Of a stretch of DNA of 30,529 bases, positions 1 to 10,816 are shown in pieces (within the stretch, counting starts at the first letter, position 1; each line of letters opens with the position of its first letter). The notes beneath the pieces are model-generated. The model was not told the DNA's origin and ran no database searches. It was given only the letters and a program-made list of their open reading frames with translations. The DNA comes from Dunaliella salina (lineage: Eukaryota; Chlorophyta; Chlorophyceae; Chlamydomonadales; Dunaliellaceae). Position numbers and translations under genes: made by a program. The stretch spans positions 151,254 to 181,782 of the forward strand of contig MU069833.1 of the NCBI GenBank assembly GCA_002284615.2, read 5' to 3'.

Positions 1-47
<47 letters not shown>
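1..47. repeat. (GT)n microsatellite at window edge
   Basis: Uninterrupted GT repeat running off the left edge, inside the last partly visible DXS intron (minus-strand CA). The remaining sequence to 230 shows no feature. Confidence 0.98.
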
Positions 48-49
<2 letters not shown>

Positions 50-229
50 GAATTTCTGCTTGAACATTTACTTTTGAAGTCAGTTAAGGATTGACTTCAA
101 AGAGAGTTCACTCTTGAAATCAACACAAGACTGCACTCAAACACAATGGATATGGGTGCTGCAGGCACGACTTCCTGTCCCCCTCCCCCCCCTCTTGGCT
201 CCAAGCACAAGTGAACAGCATCAGGGCAG

Positions 230-545
230 GTATTATAAGGCGCAGATGGAGTCCTCACCCACCCACCCAGCATGTCCCACATCCTGTTCGCGCTCCTTCC
301 AAGGTCAGGAACTGCATCGCGTGGGTATGTGCGCAGATGGAGCCCCACCCACCCACACCAACATGTACCATATCCTTTCTGCGCACCTCTTTCAGGTCAG
401 GAACTGCATCACGTGGGCCGCAAACACGTGTGTTGCAGGTATGTGCGCAGACGGAGCCACCCACCCNCCCACCCACACCAACATGCCCCACATCCTGTCT
501 GCATACCTTCCAGAGTCAGAAACTGCATCACGTGGGCTGCAAATC
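230..545 (-). repeat. Tandem decayed copies of the exon-15 end plus intron
   Basis: The 3' edge of exon 15 together with its 5' intron sequence recurs three times. The shared core ACTGCATC falls at 311, 403 and 522 on the plus strand, giving steps of 92 and 119 bp. The copy at 522 is the functional exon edge. The copy at about 403 still reads [10 protein letters not shown] and then hits a stop. The copy at about 311 is shorter. Each is followed by the same G/T-rich stretch (CCCACCCACACC on the plus strand). A single N at 466 lies inside the array, so copy number may be mis-assembled. Confidence 0.85.
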
Positions 546-612
546 CACCGATCGCGCCCTCCTCGATGCTGACCATCACGGGGTGCTCCTGGGCAGCCTT
601 GCGGATCAGATC
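507..612 (-). CDS. DXS: DXS exon 15 (residues 662-696, last exon in window)
   Basis: Acceptor CCACAG|GATCTG, donor GGAAG|GTATGC. Encodes [19 protein letters not shown] and ends in TLEG in phase 1. The following exon, expected to encode a WRP...LPDRYIDHG-like end, was not found between 1 and 506. Confidence 0.93.
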
Positions 613-3276
613 CTGTGGTGCACATGCAGATGTCTGAAGGATTACCTGCCTGTATTAGTAAGGTTAATGAGGAGCACGAGAGAACTGCTCCATCAAGCGA
701 AGCACAAGTTTTGGAGCTGCAAGCGCAGCGCCCTTTGCAACAAGCAGGACCTTGGAATCAGCACAAGACTACTTCTGAGAGTCATGAAGCACCAAGCTGC
801 ATTGGTATGAAGGGCACACAAGAATGAGAGTACGCCCGCGTGCTGCACGAACATCTTTTTGTGCTTCCTTTCAGCGCAGGATGAGTGGGTCCTCAACTCA
901 TCCTGCTCAAGCCCTGGCATGGTTACTAGTGTAAACTAGGGGTGTAAGCCCCAAAAAAATCCTGGTGAGGTGAGGATGACTTGCCACCATACCCTCTGGT
1001 AAGCGATGGCCAATGGTCCCTTATGTGAAGCCAGGTAGATAATACAAATAGAATCGCCTCTCCCCATCATTCACAGTCTTAATGTCGAGCATAGAATAAT
1101 GCAAGCACACAGACGCACCGTGTCCAAAGGCTTGCAGAAGCGTGCATCAATGACAGTGGCAGACACGCCATCCAGCTGCAGCGCCTCTGCTGCTGCCATG
1201 GCCTCGTTCACGCTGCTGCCATACGCCAGCAAGCACACATCAGTGCCCTGCCTGCGCACCACGCCCTTGCCGATCTGCATGCACACAAACACATTCACAC
1301 AAACCCTTGGGTAGTACGATTTAGATGCACCACACTGTGCCCCTTATGCCTGGTAGGCCAGCATACATGCACAGTAACACACATCTTCAGCAGACCCCAC
1401 AGTGCCCACCATGCTCGGCAATCGCAGCACAATGAATCCACACAGCCTTCTATGATTTCCACTGTGTTCAACATCCTGAGTAGGGCAGCAAAGCAAATTT
1501 GAACAATGCTTGTTGGTCCACCCATGTGTATGTTGAGCTGAGCGAGTCTGGCTGTGTTCAGTGCCCCTGGCTACAACCAAATTGGACACGCCACCTAAGT
1601 GTGGGGCCTAACCCGGTAATGGAGGGCAACTCTGCAGCTTAATCATGGGGACAGTGCTTAATCATGGAGAAGCATAAACTTGAGAGGGTGCCTTCACATG
1701 TCCTTGATGCCTGCCATCACAAGGTCCTCACCAATGCCCTTGCCACATGGAAACCTTGTGTCCCCAAGATACCCACCCCTGCTGATACCTAGACCCACCT
1801 CCAAGGGTGTGCCCTTCATGTCCTTGATGCCTGCAGCCTCAAGATCCACACCAATGCCATTGCCACGTGGGAAGCGGAAGCAACTGGGCCTGTCATCAAT
1901 GGCAGCAGCTGTTGCCACCTGCGCGAGTCATGAGCAAGTGCAGTGCGCAAGTGGAACAATGTGCGTGTGTTTGGGGGGGGGGGGGGGTGCTCACCAAAGT
2001 GTGCTAGAACATGAAATGTGATGAGTGCACATCAGGAAGCTCACGCACAGATGCAGGGACAAGTTTAAATGTTACACAAGACACTGTGACATTGCCTGTG
2101 GTGCGCATGAAGGCCTCAAACAGTAGCCAGACCGCCTCACTTGGAGCCCCTCTGTTGCAGCATCACGCATTTCTGTGTCAAGTGCTGGATCCAACCCTCA
2201 CACTCACTCACACTCCCATCACAGGTGAAACCAGCAAAACTGCAGCAACCAGTGGCTCGGGCTCACACCGTCAAAGCTCGTATATTTGCACTTGCAATAC
2301 GCACCATGTTGATGAGCTCTGCCTCGTTTGAGGGTGCCATGCACACCATGTTGGGCAGGCTGGCCATGTAGGTGATGTCAAAGGCGCCACAGTGGGTGGC
2401 TCCATCAGCACCCACCATGCCGGCACGGTCCATAGCAAAACGCACTGCAAGCAGAGACACATGTGCATGTATATTTCAGAGCTTCAAGCTGGCCATTCAG
2501 TAAAAGAAACATGAGTGGAAGAAAACATTTGGCATGTGTGCGCGTGTGTGCGTGCGTGCATGTGTGCATGTGTGTGTACGTGTGCGCGCGAGTGTGTGTG
2601 CATGCGTGAGTGAGGGAGTGAGGGAGTGTGCTAGTGTGTGCTAGTGTGTGCTAGTGTGTGTGCGTGTGTGCGTGTGTGCGTGTGTGTGTGTGTGCGTGCG
2701 CGTGCATGTGTGAGCCTCCCATAGCTACAAGCGACACTTATGGTCAGGCAACGTGCTGCACTCAATGTTCACCAGCAGCCATGCTCCATGCAAATTAACG
2801 TTCCAAAGGAGCTCATAAGAAAGCTGCTATTCAAAATCTGCAAATCATCACACTCATAATGGTCAGTTGACAAGCTGCAACATCGATCATTCCTGCAAAC
2901 ATGTCCACTGCAAGGAGCAGCATCTCATAGAGCCTACAAGAAAGCAGAACCACATCCCATACACCCCCCCCCCCACACACACACGCACCAGGCAGGTTCT
3001 GCAGTGCCACATCGTGCACGACCTGGTCATAGCCGCGCTGCAGGAAGGTGGAGTAGATAGTGCAGAAGGGCACCAGGCCCTCGCATGCCAACCCTGCAGA
3101 GAAGGTCACTGCGTGCTGCTCCGCAATGCCGACATCAAACACCCGATCAGGGAGTGCATTCTCAAACCTGTGAAGGGCATGAGGAAGTAAGGGGCCACAC
3201 ATTGTCTTCACCTGTGCTGTTACAGAAATGAGCAGCCCACCTGCAACTGAGTGAACACGCACACACGCGCACGCGC

Positions 3277-3317
<41 letters not shown>

Positions 3318-3538
3318 CACACCAGGGAATTCAGGGGCCCCTCGTGCTAGTCCGGTTTGCCCAGAACCCTGTCTGCAAAAAGTCTGGAGAGAGTGGGAAC
3401 CCCGGACCTATGGGTCTTATGCAAAATCCGACCAAGAAGTTATTACATTTCCAGTTAGTTTGAAACCCACTTCAAAACTTTTCCAGTTTCTCCGTTGTAC
3501 ATCAAAATATCCGATTGGCAGATGGCGTGATCATCACT

Positions 3539-3583
<45 letters not shown>

Positions 3584-6500
3584 CATGGAAAAAAGGTGAC
3601 CACACCCTTCATCCATGAGTTCGAGCTGCCTGTAACTGTGGCTACTGGAAATAAAAAGTTTCTTACATTCCTAGATTCTTAGCTGCAAGCCCTTTCCTCT
3701 AGCATGCCAATGAGCTGCTCCAACAACTTGCTTGAGGCAGTCCTGGGTAATTCCCACCACTGCCTGTGCTCTGTGCAGAAAGGACGCCCATGCTGTGGGC
3801 ACCATGTACCAGGGTTACTGAACAGATGCGCTCAACTGTGGGAAGCAGCAACAGAATGCCCTTGTGCATGCCAACGAGCATTCCTGATAGCGTAGTCGGT
3901 CAAGAAAAGCAGTCCTTCCACGCCTTGGCTGTCACGACAGGATACACATGCTGCGTGCCCTACCTACCTGGTCAGGCCTGTACCACCAGCCATGGCAGCA
4001 TGGATGGCCATGATGCGTGAATCCCGCTTGGCCTCAGCTATGAGGGAGTCCGCAAAGTAGTTGGTGTATGACATGGTCTTGGGCTTGGACTGCGCAAGCA
4101 AGCAAGCAACCGGGGGGTCGCTAAACGGATGGCCTTGAGACAGCAGAGGGCCAACAGGCTGTGATCACAGGCTGTGACGAGTGATACACATGAATATCAG
4201 CATGGGTGCGTGCAGGCAAGCAATCCCTCACTCTATGGTTGAAGATGCCATGTGTTTTATACTTTCAGTCATACAACTTTTGGCGATTTGCTTTGGAGAC
4301 AACATGGCCACTTGGAAAAATGGTAGACATGCTTGGTAGCTCTTTATTGCATGAAGAGAATCAGCTTTGATACACAACTGAACCTTGATGTGGCGGCATG
4401 GGCACTCAGTGAGTGGAAAGCAGCCATGCTTGATCGATTGTTGACGCTTTCACAGCAAAAGCGTTGAAACACAATGAACAACACTGCGTGCACCTTGAAG
4501 CACTTGGCTCAACTTTATTGCCACACCACGTGCCAACTATCTTGCAAGCTGCTGAGGGCTGCTCCTTATTTGGGGCAGATAAAGGGCAACACTGGAAATG
4601 CTGGTGAACCACAGCAGCACCTTCACATCAGCACCATGAAAATACACACATCAGAGCTTTACTCTCCTTTAGAGGGTGCGGGGCAGGCAATTTTAACGGT
4701 GCTTCTGCACCCTTGCAGCCTACAGAGAACAACCCCCTACCCCTCATTCCTGTCACAGCGCAGTGCACTGGAAAACTCACCGCAAACTGCTTGCCGGTCT
4801 TGGGGTCAAACTTGACCACGCCGTGCATCTTGTCTTGGCTGGCCTCAGCTGGCTCGTAGCCATGGCCCTTCTCCGTGATCACATGAATCAGCACGGGGCC
4901 GATGGTCTCCGCAGACCGCACCTCTGCACAGCACAAAAGCACAACAGAATGTGCACTTCAGTTGATCTGAATCGAATAATCCTCCTCCCAACTTCAATGA
5001 AATAGGGGAGCAGCACAGGGCCACTAGGCCACCACAGCAGGCATCACTCCTGCTACCTGTCTTAACTCGGAGGATACCTCACAGCACAGACACTGTGCAA
5101 GAGGGATGCTGCCCAATCCCTGATGGAGACAATCAAGAAGGGGACTGCACCACCCACGCCCATAGGCTTTCTTGCCAATAAGACCACATTTCCTGGCTTC
5201 AGGACAAACTTGGATGAAACCAGCTTTTTCTTGATCAAAAAAGAGGTTGGTTTTTGTGAAAGCACGATAAATAGGCTTATCCTTTTGTTTCAGTCAGTCT
5301 TGGATCGCATCGTAAGCTTCCTAAAACAATCAGCTGCTGTGTTATGAAGGACATAACACTCTCTTGTGCATGCATGACAGGTGAAAGAAAATGACAAAGG
5401 CTACACCATGGTCAAAGGATCCACTTATGTACACCGCTCTTGAGAGCCGCAACCCATTTCGAGGGTTGGCAGGCATCTGCCAAGACCTCTTGGTTTCATA
5501 CCAATCAGAAACAGCTGTTCAAGATCCTCACCGCTAGTGTAATAGAATGTCCTTCAGCTTTAATTGAAGCTTTCCATTCTAGGGGTCACACCAATGCAGC
5601 ATGCCAAGAGACGTGGTGCAAGGTACCTACAACAGAGCACACCCAGCTGAAGCACTGACTTTCACCGTCAAGAAAGTGGACCTGTGGTTGTTACATTCCA
5701 CGGAAATGTCCTTGATGGCCTCTAAGGGTGGGCAAGCAGACACAGAAGTGAGAAACAAGGATAAGCCCCCACAGTACCAAAGAGGCAAGCGTGGTACCGA
5801 ACTTAATTCACCGCTTCCTAAAGCTTCAGATCTCAAACAGTGGATCCACAGTTGATTGCAGGGCGCAGCACACCCATCACGCACCGCTGAGCACAGATAT
5901 CAAGTCATCCAAGTTGTGGCCATCCAGGGGCCCAATGTAGTACAAGCCCAGCTCCTCGAACAAGGTTGAGCCGGTGCCGCTGATCATACCACGTGCATAC
6001 CTGCAACATGCATGTTTGCACCGGGTCAGTTCCGCGCGCTCCCTTGACGATGTCTTACCTACTCTGCTTTGCTAGCACAACTCCCACCCTATGATAACAC
6101 TTCTCGGCTAATTAGGCCACCTAACAACTACAATGCAGGCAGCAAATGATGCCAAAACATGTCATGCAGCTGTCCACTGAGCAAAGCAGAACGCCGGGCT
6201 GTGAGGCTCCAACTTGGTCAAAGGACATGAGCACTTTCTCCACTTTACACATTTATAAAATCCAGCTGTGTCACAAGGAGGCAGGGGAAACAAGGCAGAA
6301 GGCAGCCCTGGAAATAAACTGGCTCATGGCTGCCTGCATTACCTTGCTCAAGCAAAGGGGGGTGTAGAATAATAATGATAATGATAATAATAACAATAAC
6401 AACAATAGTAGGGGCCGGCAGGCAAATAAAGCAGCCCAGACCTGCCACTGACACTCACTCGTCAATCTTAGCTGTGGCATTCTGTACAGCAGTGGGCAGT

Positions 6501-6668
6501 TGCTTGGTCATGCCCTTTGCTACCTCACGCAGCTCTCGCAAGGGTCGGTTAGCCTGCATTTATCAAAGTGTGTGCAGAGATCCCATGACGCACATGGCTG
6601 AATAAACAATGATTCTCAAATGTTAATTCTGCTCATAACATCGAAGACAAGATTTGTGTTGCTGTGAC

Positions 6669-6733
<65 letters not shown>

Positions 6734-9485
6734 CTCTCCCTAGTAGCAGAAACAAGGGAATTACAACACCCCACATCCCAGCTGATATCAGTTCAGGAGC
6801 ATTATCAAAGCCACCAAGGTGTAACTGCGAGGGTATTGCTTATCTGTTTAACACGTCAGCGCCTCCGTCCCAAATAGGAGAGCACCGATTGCAGTTTAGT
6901 TTGGCTAACTCCGCACCTGAATTCTAGCCAAGGTTCCAGCCATAGCACCCACAGGGGCCTGGTTTTTACTGTTGTACTGAGTGGGCAGTGACACCTGCAG
7001 ACATGTACATTGAGGCCCAACTAGTTTGAGCAGTAGCTGTTTGAGCAGTAACTGTGTGGGACGTTGGATTCAATTGGATTCAATGAGGTCACCTCTAGGC
7101 ACCTGTGCCATTCCAAGTTGCTGTTCACAGGACCCAAGAGGAAACAGGTGCGCATAGCTCTCACCAGTTCCATGTTTGCAAGATTAAATGGTTGCTCACG
7201 TTGCTTTTTCACAACCGACTCGCCTTCTCAAGCCAACTAACCCATGCAGCCCACCCATGGAGCGAAAATACTGGTATTAGCATTAGGGAACCAAGTACAT
7301 GTGATTAAGCAGCCTTTCCCTTGGCCAGATGCACCAGACAAAGCTGTTAGTTCAACAGACAGTTTAACATGCAATATTCAGAAAGCAGGGAAATGATGCA
7401 GGAAAAGGATTAGCATTGATCCAGCATGCAAAGGACCTCATGTTGGCAAATCAAAATTCCTGTTATTGACCTCCCACTGTCTGAGCCGCGTTCTTATTAT
7501 CTACTTTCCACATTCTGATCCCTCTTATGAGATGCATCCTTGCCCTTAACATCATGCTTTTCTTGGCTGGGCACCTTGTTGGGTTTGTCCACCGTTCATG
7601 AATGCCCCTCTCTGCGCTCCCACACACCTGTTGGTTGTCATTCAGGATGACTATCATGTTCTTATCCAAGAACCCTGCGTGGTTCATGGCCTCATAAGCC
7701 ATGCCTCCCGTGATGGCTCCATCTCCAATGACTGCTACCACCTGTGTTCCAAAACAGGTTGAAAGAGGGCCTCTGAAGTAACTTCAAGGCTTGTGAGTAG
7801 ACATTGCTTGGGGCCATCCTGTGCGAGCATTATCTAGGGAGCTTTCATGTGCACATCAAAGCCATCAGTGTAATCCTGAATGCTGGAGAGGGTGAGACTT
7901 GAACCAACTGACCCATTTGCAAATCAGCGTGGCAACACAAAGGACTTCCAAGGAGGTAGCACATTCACACCCACCTGATTGTTCCTATTCTTGGTGTCCC
8001 TGCCCACAGCCATTCCTAGCCCAGCACTGATGGATGTGGAACTATGGCCTGCTCCAAAAGGATCATACTCGCTCTCAGCTCTCTTCGTGAACCCTGCAAT
8101 GGTCATGAGCACAGAAAACCTAAGTAAACAAATTGTTGGGCTGGCAAAATCGTTGACCTAAGGTTGACAACTTAAAAAGTATTGACAATTGTCTGACCAC
8201 CTTCAGCACCCTTTCCTCTTTCATCTCCAGGGTTCACCAGGTTTGAGTACGCTTTTTTGTACCAGTCATCAACAAAACCCCACCACTTCCTGATCAAGCA
8301 GGGCACTTTTCATTGCGTACCAAATATAAAATACTGCATCCTGGAAACATAAGTTATCACTGAGCTGCTTCCAGGAGGGAAAATGTCCAGATCTAGGCAA
8401 AACTTCAAGTGCAGGAAAATGAGAGGAAGACATTGGGCACCTCCAGGTAACATAAGAATAAAGGCTGAAGAGTGCTTTGAGCACGGAAGGGCAACTGGCT
8501 GGTTCCCCTGTCGATGGAACTTTTCCATCTTGGTGGATTTGCTCACAGGAGACTGATTCTACTGCAGAGGAAAGCCGCCTCCGAACAGGAGACATGAGCA
8601 GCAATAGGAAGAGCAAATCAGTGTTGATGGCGCGCTTCATATGAGCGTGCTGAGTGCAAAGATTTGTGTCTTGCACATCTTAATGAGCAACGCCACTGTC
8701 CCAGAAGTACACTGCTGCAGCTACAGAACAGCTAACAGATCGTATTTGTAACATTATTCGAATCCCATGAATTCCGGGTCAAATAGTCAATTCTCTGTGG
8801 GAATGCGCAGGATACCAACAATATAAGAGGGGGTCAACTGGAGCCTGTAATTGCACTCCCAACATGCTTCATGCATGTGGAGCCAGCACTGGCTGTTCTC
8901 CAGACCAGGCTTCTCCTTTAAGCATCCAAGCACGATAACAGCCAGTTCCAGCACACAAGCCTCATAAGTTGCCTCAGTGTTCCCAATCAAAACTCAACAC
9001 TTCGCCATCATTGCAGTGATTCAAGGTCCTTGTAACATAAGCATGTTTATGCAAAAATATCAAAGATACCTGATGGTCAACGCAGTGTGGCACTTCTGGC
9101 CATTTTCCAATGAAAAATACCAATACAGAAGGTCTTAGGGAGGATTTCAGCTCAAGCTCAGCTCTGGCCCTGTACACAATCACGCATGGCCGCTTCAACA
9201 AATCTGAGCACCAGCTCTGTTAGCTGAACCCCAACCCCTATCAGAGGAATGGCTCAGATTGGGAGCACTCAGCACGCAAAATGAGCAGATTTGGACACGG
9301 ACTAAGCTAACCCTTTAAATTACTTCTAGTGAAGGAATGGTAAATTCAGGAAGGAATCAAAAATTTGGAAAGGATGCAGAAGAAATGTGCACATGATGGG
9401 TGGTCTCCAGCAAATTTGCCACGAATTCAATGAGCACAACTTCCCCAAGGGTACCACCCCATGCGTACTTGTGAACATGCTTTCA

Positions 9486-9550
<65 letters not shown>

Positions 9551-9773
9551 AGAGAGAGGAGGGGGGGGGATGCTTGAATTAGTGCTCAAGCGCATGCGCA
9601 AAAAAACATGCTCAGACACATGCAAACATTTACACATTCACATACACGGTACACGTAAACACAAGCACTGGCACGCACGCATGCAAGCGCGCGCGCACGC
9701 ACGCACCCACCCACACCCACACCCACACCCACACCCACAAACGCAAGTGCACGCATAATCGCACTTGCATGCG

Positions 9774-9804
<31 letters not shown>

Positions 9805-10816
9805 ACACACACACAGAGCGCCCAGCAGAACGTCTGGAGGAACACACCTGAGAGGCCACCCGTCTTGCGGATGGTCTGCATCTTGTCCCTGCGCCCAGTC
9901 ATGATTTTGTGCACGTATGCTTGGTGGCCCACATCCCAGATGAACTTGTCATCGGGCGCGTTGAACACGTAGTGCATGGCCACAGTCAGCTCCACGACAC
10001 CCAGGCTCGCGCTGAGGTGGCCTCCGGTCTTGGACACACCGTGCACGATTTCAGCGCGCAGCTCCTTACACAGCTGCCGCAGCTGAGGCATGTTGAAGTT
10101 CTTGATGTGCACGGGATAGTTGACGGTGTCTGTGGGGTGGAGCAGTCACAAATGTCGCACATGAGTCGATGGGGGTGCACAAACTCATCATCATCCACTC
10201 ATCAGCCGGGCAAAGGCAAACTGCTGCTACCACCGCGCACACCCACCAAGCAAGGGCGTGGGAGGGCCCTGTGTGTCCCAGGCATCAATCTCCTCAAAGC
10301 TGAGGCGGGTGTAAGTACCTGCAAATGCACAGGAAGGCAGGCAAGAGGTCAGGGACAGATGAGGGTGTGCAGGCACCACAGGCACAATGCTGCCATCAAA
10401 TGCGTCGGGAATTCAGGTTACATTGTCAAAGTTAACACTTTTGAGCGTGCACCCTCACTGCTCATGCTCGAGTCGCCTGGATTGAAGCCAGCGATCGTCC
10501 GTGATGACAGAGGGAAGCAACTCTAGTAGGCTACTCCGGCAGACTCAATTTCTCCCCCTCCCCCCTCACCATCGTAGTAGTCAGGATCATCCAGCTCCTC
10601 CTGTGCTACCAGCCCGGCGGGAGTGCTCGGGACGCCTGGCTCTGCACGCGTCCGTGCAGTGGTTTGCCTGTCTCGCCTGGCTGATGGCTTGCGTGCTGCC
10701 ACTGATGGCCGGGTGCCCGCGGGATGCTGTGTATGACGTGCAGCAAAGTATGGGGTTGCTTGTGGATCAAGAAGGAGGAGGGGGAAAGCACATGCAAGCC
10801 GAGTGCTGGGGCGCAT
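507..10816 (-). CDS. DXS: 1-deoxy-D-xylulose-5-phosphate synthase (DXS), 15 exons, 3' end missing
   Basis: DXS condenses pyruvate and glyceraldehyde-3-phosphate to DXP using thiamine diphosphate, the first and often rate-limiting step of the plastid MEP pathway to carotenoids, chlorophyll side chains and other isoprenoids. Joining 15 exons gives 696 residues (2089 nt) in uninterrupted frame. Visible family landmarks: GGH at 142-144, GHQ at 174-176, the thiamine-diphosphate motif from GDG (246-248) to NDN (274-276), and the catalytic-Glu segment [10 protein letters not shown] with E479. Residues 1 to about 60 are rich in Arg, Ala, Ser and Thr with few acidic residues, as in a chloroplast transit peptide. 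The start ATG at 10816 follows an in-frame TAG 18 nt upstream. Intron lengths from the 5' end: 251, 117, 1754, 233, 633, 363, 458, 961, 691, 800, 544, 386, 524 and 506 nt, plus one open at the window edge. Algal DXS is usually about 730-740 residues, so about 40-50 C-terminal residues lie left of position 1. Confidence 0.97.
1119..1274 (-). CDS. DXS: DXS exon 14 (residues 610-661)
   Basis: Acceptor CATGCAG|ATCGGC, donor GACACG|GTGCGT. Encodes [20 protein letters not shown] and DARFCKPLD, the start of the C-terminal domain. Confidence 0.97.
1681..1918 (-). repeat. 120-bp tandem duplication of DXS exon 13 (pseudo-exon in intron 13)
   Basis: The segment 1681-1755 matches 1801-1875 closely at an offset of exactly 120 bp, the length of exon 13. 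On the minus strand the intronic copy reads [19 protein letters not shown] and then a TGA stop, against [19 protein letters not shown] in the exon. The rest of the unit has largely diverged. Confidence 0.85.
1799..1918 (-). CDS. DXS: DXS exon 13 (residues 570-609)
   Basis: Acceptor CGCGCAG|GTGGCA, donor TTGGAG|GTGGGT. Encodes [19 protein letters not shown]. Exactly 40 codons. A decayed tandem copy of most of this exon lies in the next intron. Confidence 0.96.
1973..1987. repeat. 15-base poly-G run
   Basis: Homopolymer in DXS intron 12, reading poly-C on the gene strand. Length may be a sequencing estimate. Confidence 0.9.
2305..2444 (-). CDS. DXS: DXS exon 12 (residues 523-569)
   Basis: Acceptor CTTGCAG|TGCGTT, donor AACATG|GTGCGT. 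Encodes [18 protein letters not shown] and SNEAELINM, both hallmark DXS blocks. Confidence 0.97.
2533..2713. repeat. GT/GC-rich microsatellite with TGCTAGTGTG sub-repeats
   Basis: Imperfect GT array in DXS intron 11 mixing GTGC, GTGT and three direct TGCTAGTGTG units near 2628-2656. Alternating purine-pyrimidine throughout. Confidence 0.92.
2989..3167 (-). CDS. DXS: DXS exon 11 (catalytic Glu, residues 463-522)
   Basis: Acceptor TTCACAG|GTTTGAG, donor CCTG|GTGCGT. Encodes [20 protein letters not shown] and [18 protein letters not shown]479 corresponds to the Glu that activates the thiamine cofactor in the family. Confidence 0.97.
3255..3322. repeat. (CA)n microsatellite
   Basis: CA/CG alternating array in DXS intron 10, just upstream of exon 11 on the gene strand. 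Confidence 0.95.
3540..3582. repeat. (CA)n microsatellite
   Basis: Pure CA array, also in DXS intron 10. The 200 bp between the two arrays shows no recognisable element. Confidence 0.97.
3968..4089 (-). CDS. DXS: DXS exon 10 (residues 423-463)
   Basis: Acceptor GCGCAG|TCCAAG, donor CCAG|GTAGGT. Encodes [20 protein letters not shown] and AAMAGGTGL at the start of the pyrimidine-binding domain. Confidence 0.95.
4781..4923 (-). CDS. DXS: DXS exon 9 (residues 375-422)
   Basis: Acceptor TGTGCAG|AGGTG, donor TTTGCG|GTGAGT. Encodes [19 protein letters not shown] and then [15 protein letters not shown], closing the first domain. Confidence 0.96.
4924..5884 (-). other. DXS: DXS intron 8, 961 nt, no feature seen
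   Basis: Ordinary intron sequence with GTGCGT donor and TGTGCAG acceptor. No simple repeat, open frame or transposon end recognised. Introns 5, 6, 7 and 9 are likewise plain apart from the (CA)n in intron 6 and a short A/T-rich ATAATGATAAT stretch near 6370 in intron 7. Confidence 0.7.
5885..6000 (-). CDS. DXS: DXS exon 8 (residues 336-374)
   Basis: Acceptor GTTGCAG|GTATGC, donor AGCG|GTGCGT. Encodes [16 protein letters not shown], a strongly conserved DXS block. Confidence 0.96.
6459..6553 (-). CDS. DXS: DXS exon 7 (residues 305-336)
   Basis: Acceptor AATGCAG|GCTAACC, donor GACGA|GTGAGT. Encodes a basic helix-rich linker with [14 protein letters not shown]. Confidence 0.94.
6668..6730. repeat. 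(CA)n microsatellite
   Basis: Pure CA array of about 31 units in DXS intron 6. Confidence 0.98.
6917..6994 (-). CDS. DXS: DXS exon 6 (residues 279-304)
   Basis: Acceptor TCTGCAG|GTGTCAC, donor ATTCAG|GTGCGG. Encodes VSLPTQYN and then a variable linker ending LARIQ. 26 codons, phase 0. Confidence 0.94.
7628..7741 (-). CDS. DXS: DXS exon 5 (thiamine-diphosphate motif, residues 241-278)
   Basis: Acceptor AACACAG|GTGGTAG, donor CAACAG|GTGTGT. Holds the complete GDG...NDN thiamine-diphosphate and Mg2+ binding motif, from G246 to N276. Exactly 38 codons, phase 0 at both ends. Confidence 0.97.
7975..8093 (-). CDS. DXS: DXS exon 4 (residues 201-240)
   Basis: Acceptor CATTGCAG|GGTTC, donor CAATCAG|GTGGGT. 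Encodes [20 protein letters not shown] and then GLGMAVGRD, the conserved block before the thiamine-diphosphate motif. Confidence 0.96.
9489..9549. repeat. (GT)n microsatellite
   Basis: About 30 uninterrupted GT units, followed by a G/A-rich tract. Confidence 0.98.
9646..9816. repeat. Compound CA / GCAC / CCCACA microsatellite
   Basis: Successive blocks of CACG, CGCGCG, five CCCACA units and (CA)n. This lies immediately inside the exon-3 donor on the gene strand. Together with the (GT)n at 9489 it could form an intramolecular CA-GT stem in the pre-mRNA. Confidence 0.95.
9848..10129 (-). CDS. DXS: DXS exon 3 (residues 107-200)
   Basis: Acceptor CCCCACAG|ACACC, donor CTCAG|GTGTGT. Carries HIKNF, the GGH motif (142-144) and [10 protein letters not shown]. 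The donor runs into the CA/GT microsatellites of intron 3. Confidence 0.96.
10247..10318 (-). CDS. DXS: DXS exon 2 (residues 83-106)
   Basis: Acceptor TTTGCAG|GTACTTAC, donor CTTG|GTGGGT. Encodes the link between leader and enzyme, ending PPTPLLD, the conserved start of plastid DXS. Phase 1 at both ends. Confidence 0.9.
10570..10816 (-). CDS. DXS: DXS exon 1 (transit peptide, residues 1-82)
   Basis: Begins at ATG 10816 and ends in phase 1 at the donor G|GTGAGG. It encodes a basic, Ser/Thr/Ala-rich leader and then an acidic stretch ending DDPDYYD. The leader is not conserved, so the exact start is less certain than the rest of the gene. Confidence 0.8.

Larger units (their letters stand above)
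8094..9847 (-). other. DXS: DXS intron 3, 1754 nt
   Basis: Longest resolved intron. It contains a (GT)n array and a complex CA/CG/CCCACA array near its 5' end. The remainder (8094-9480) shows no coding potential or transposon ends that I can support. Confidence 0.75.

Noticed and set aside
1..506. Terminal DXS exon in the left edge
   Set aside because: Minus-strand translation in all frames lacks the expected WRP / LPDRYIDHG-type end. The decayed copies of the exon-15 edge explain the partial matches.
9326..9859. Cys/Val and His/Thr repeat frames around the GT/CA arrays
   Set aside because: Dinucleotide repeats are open in most frames. They lie within DXS intron 3.
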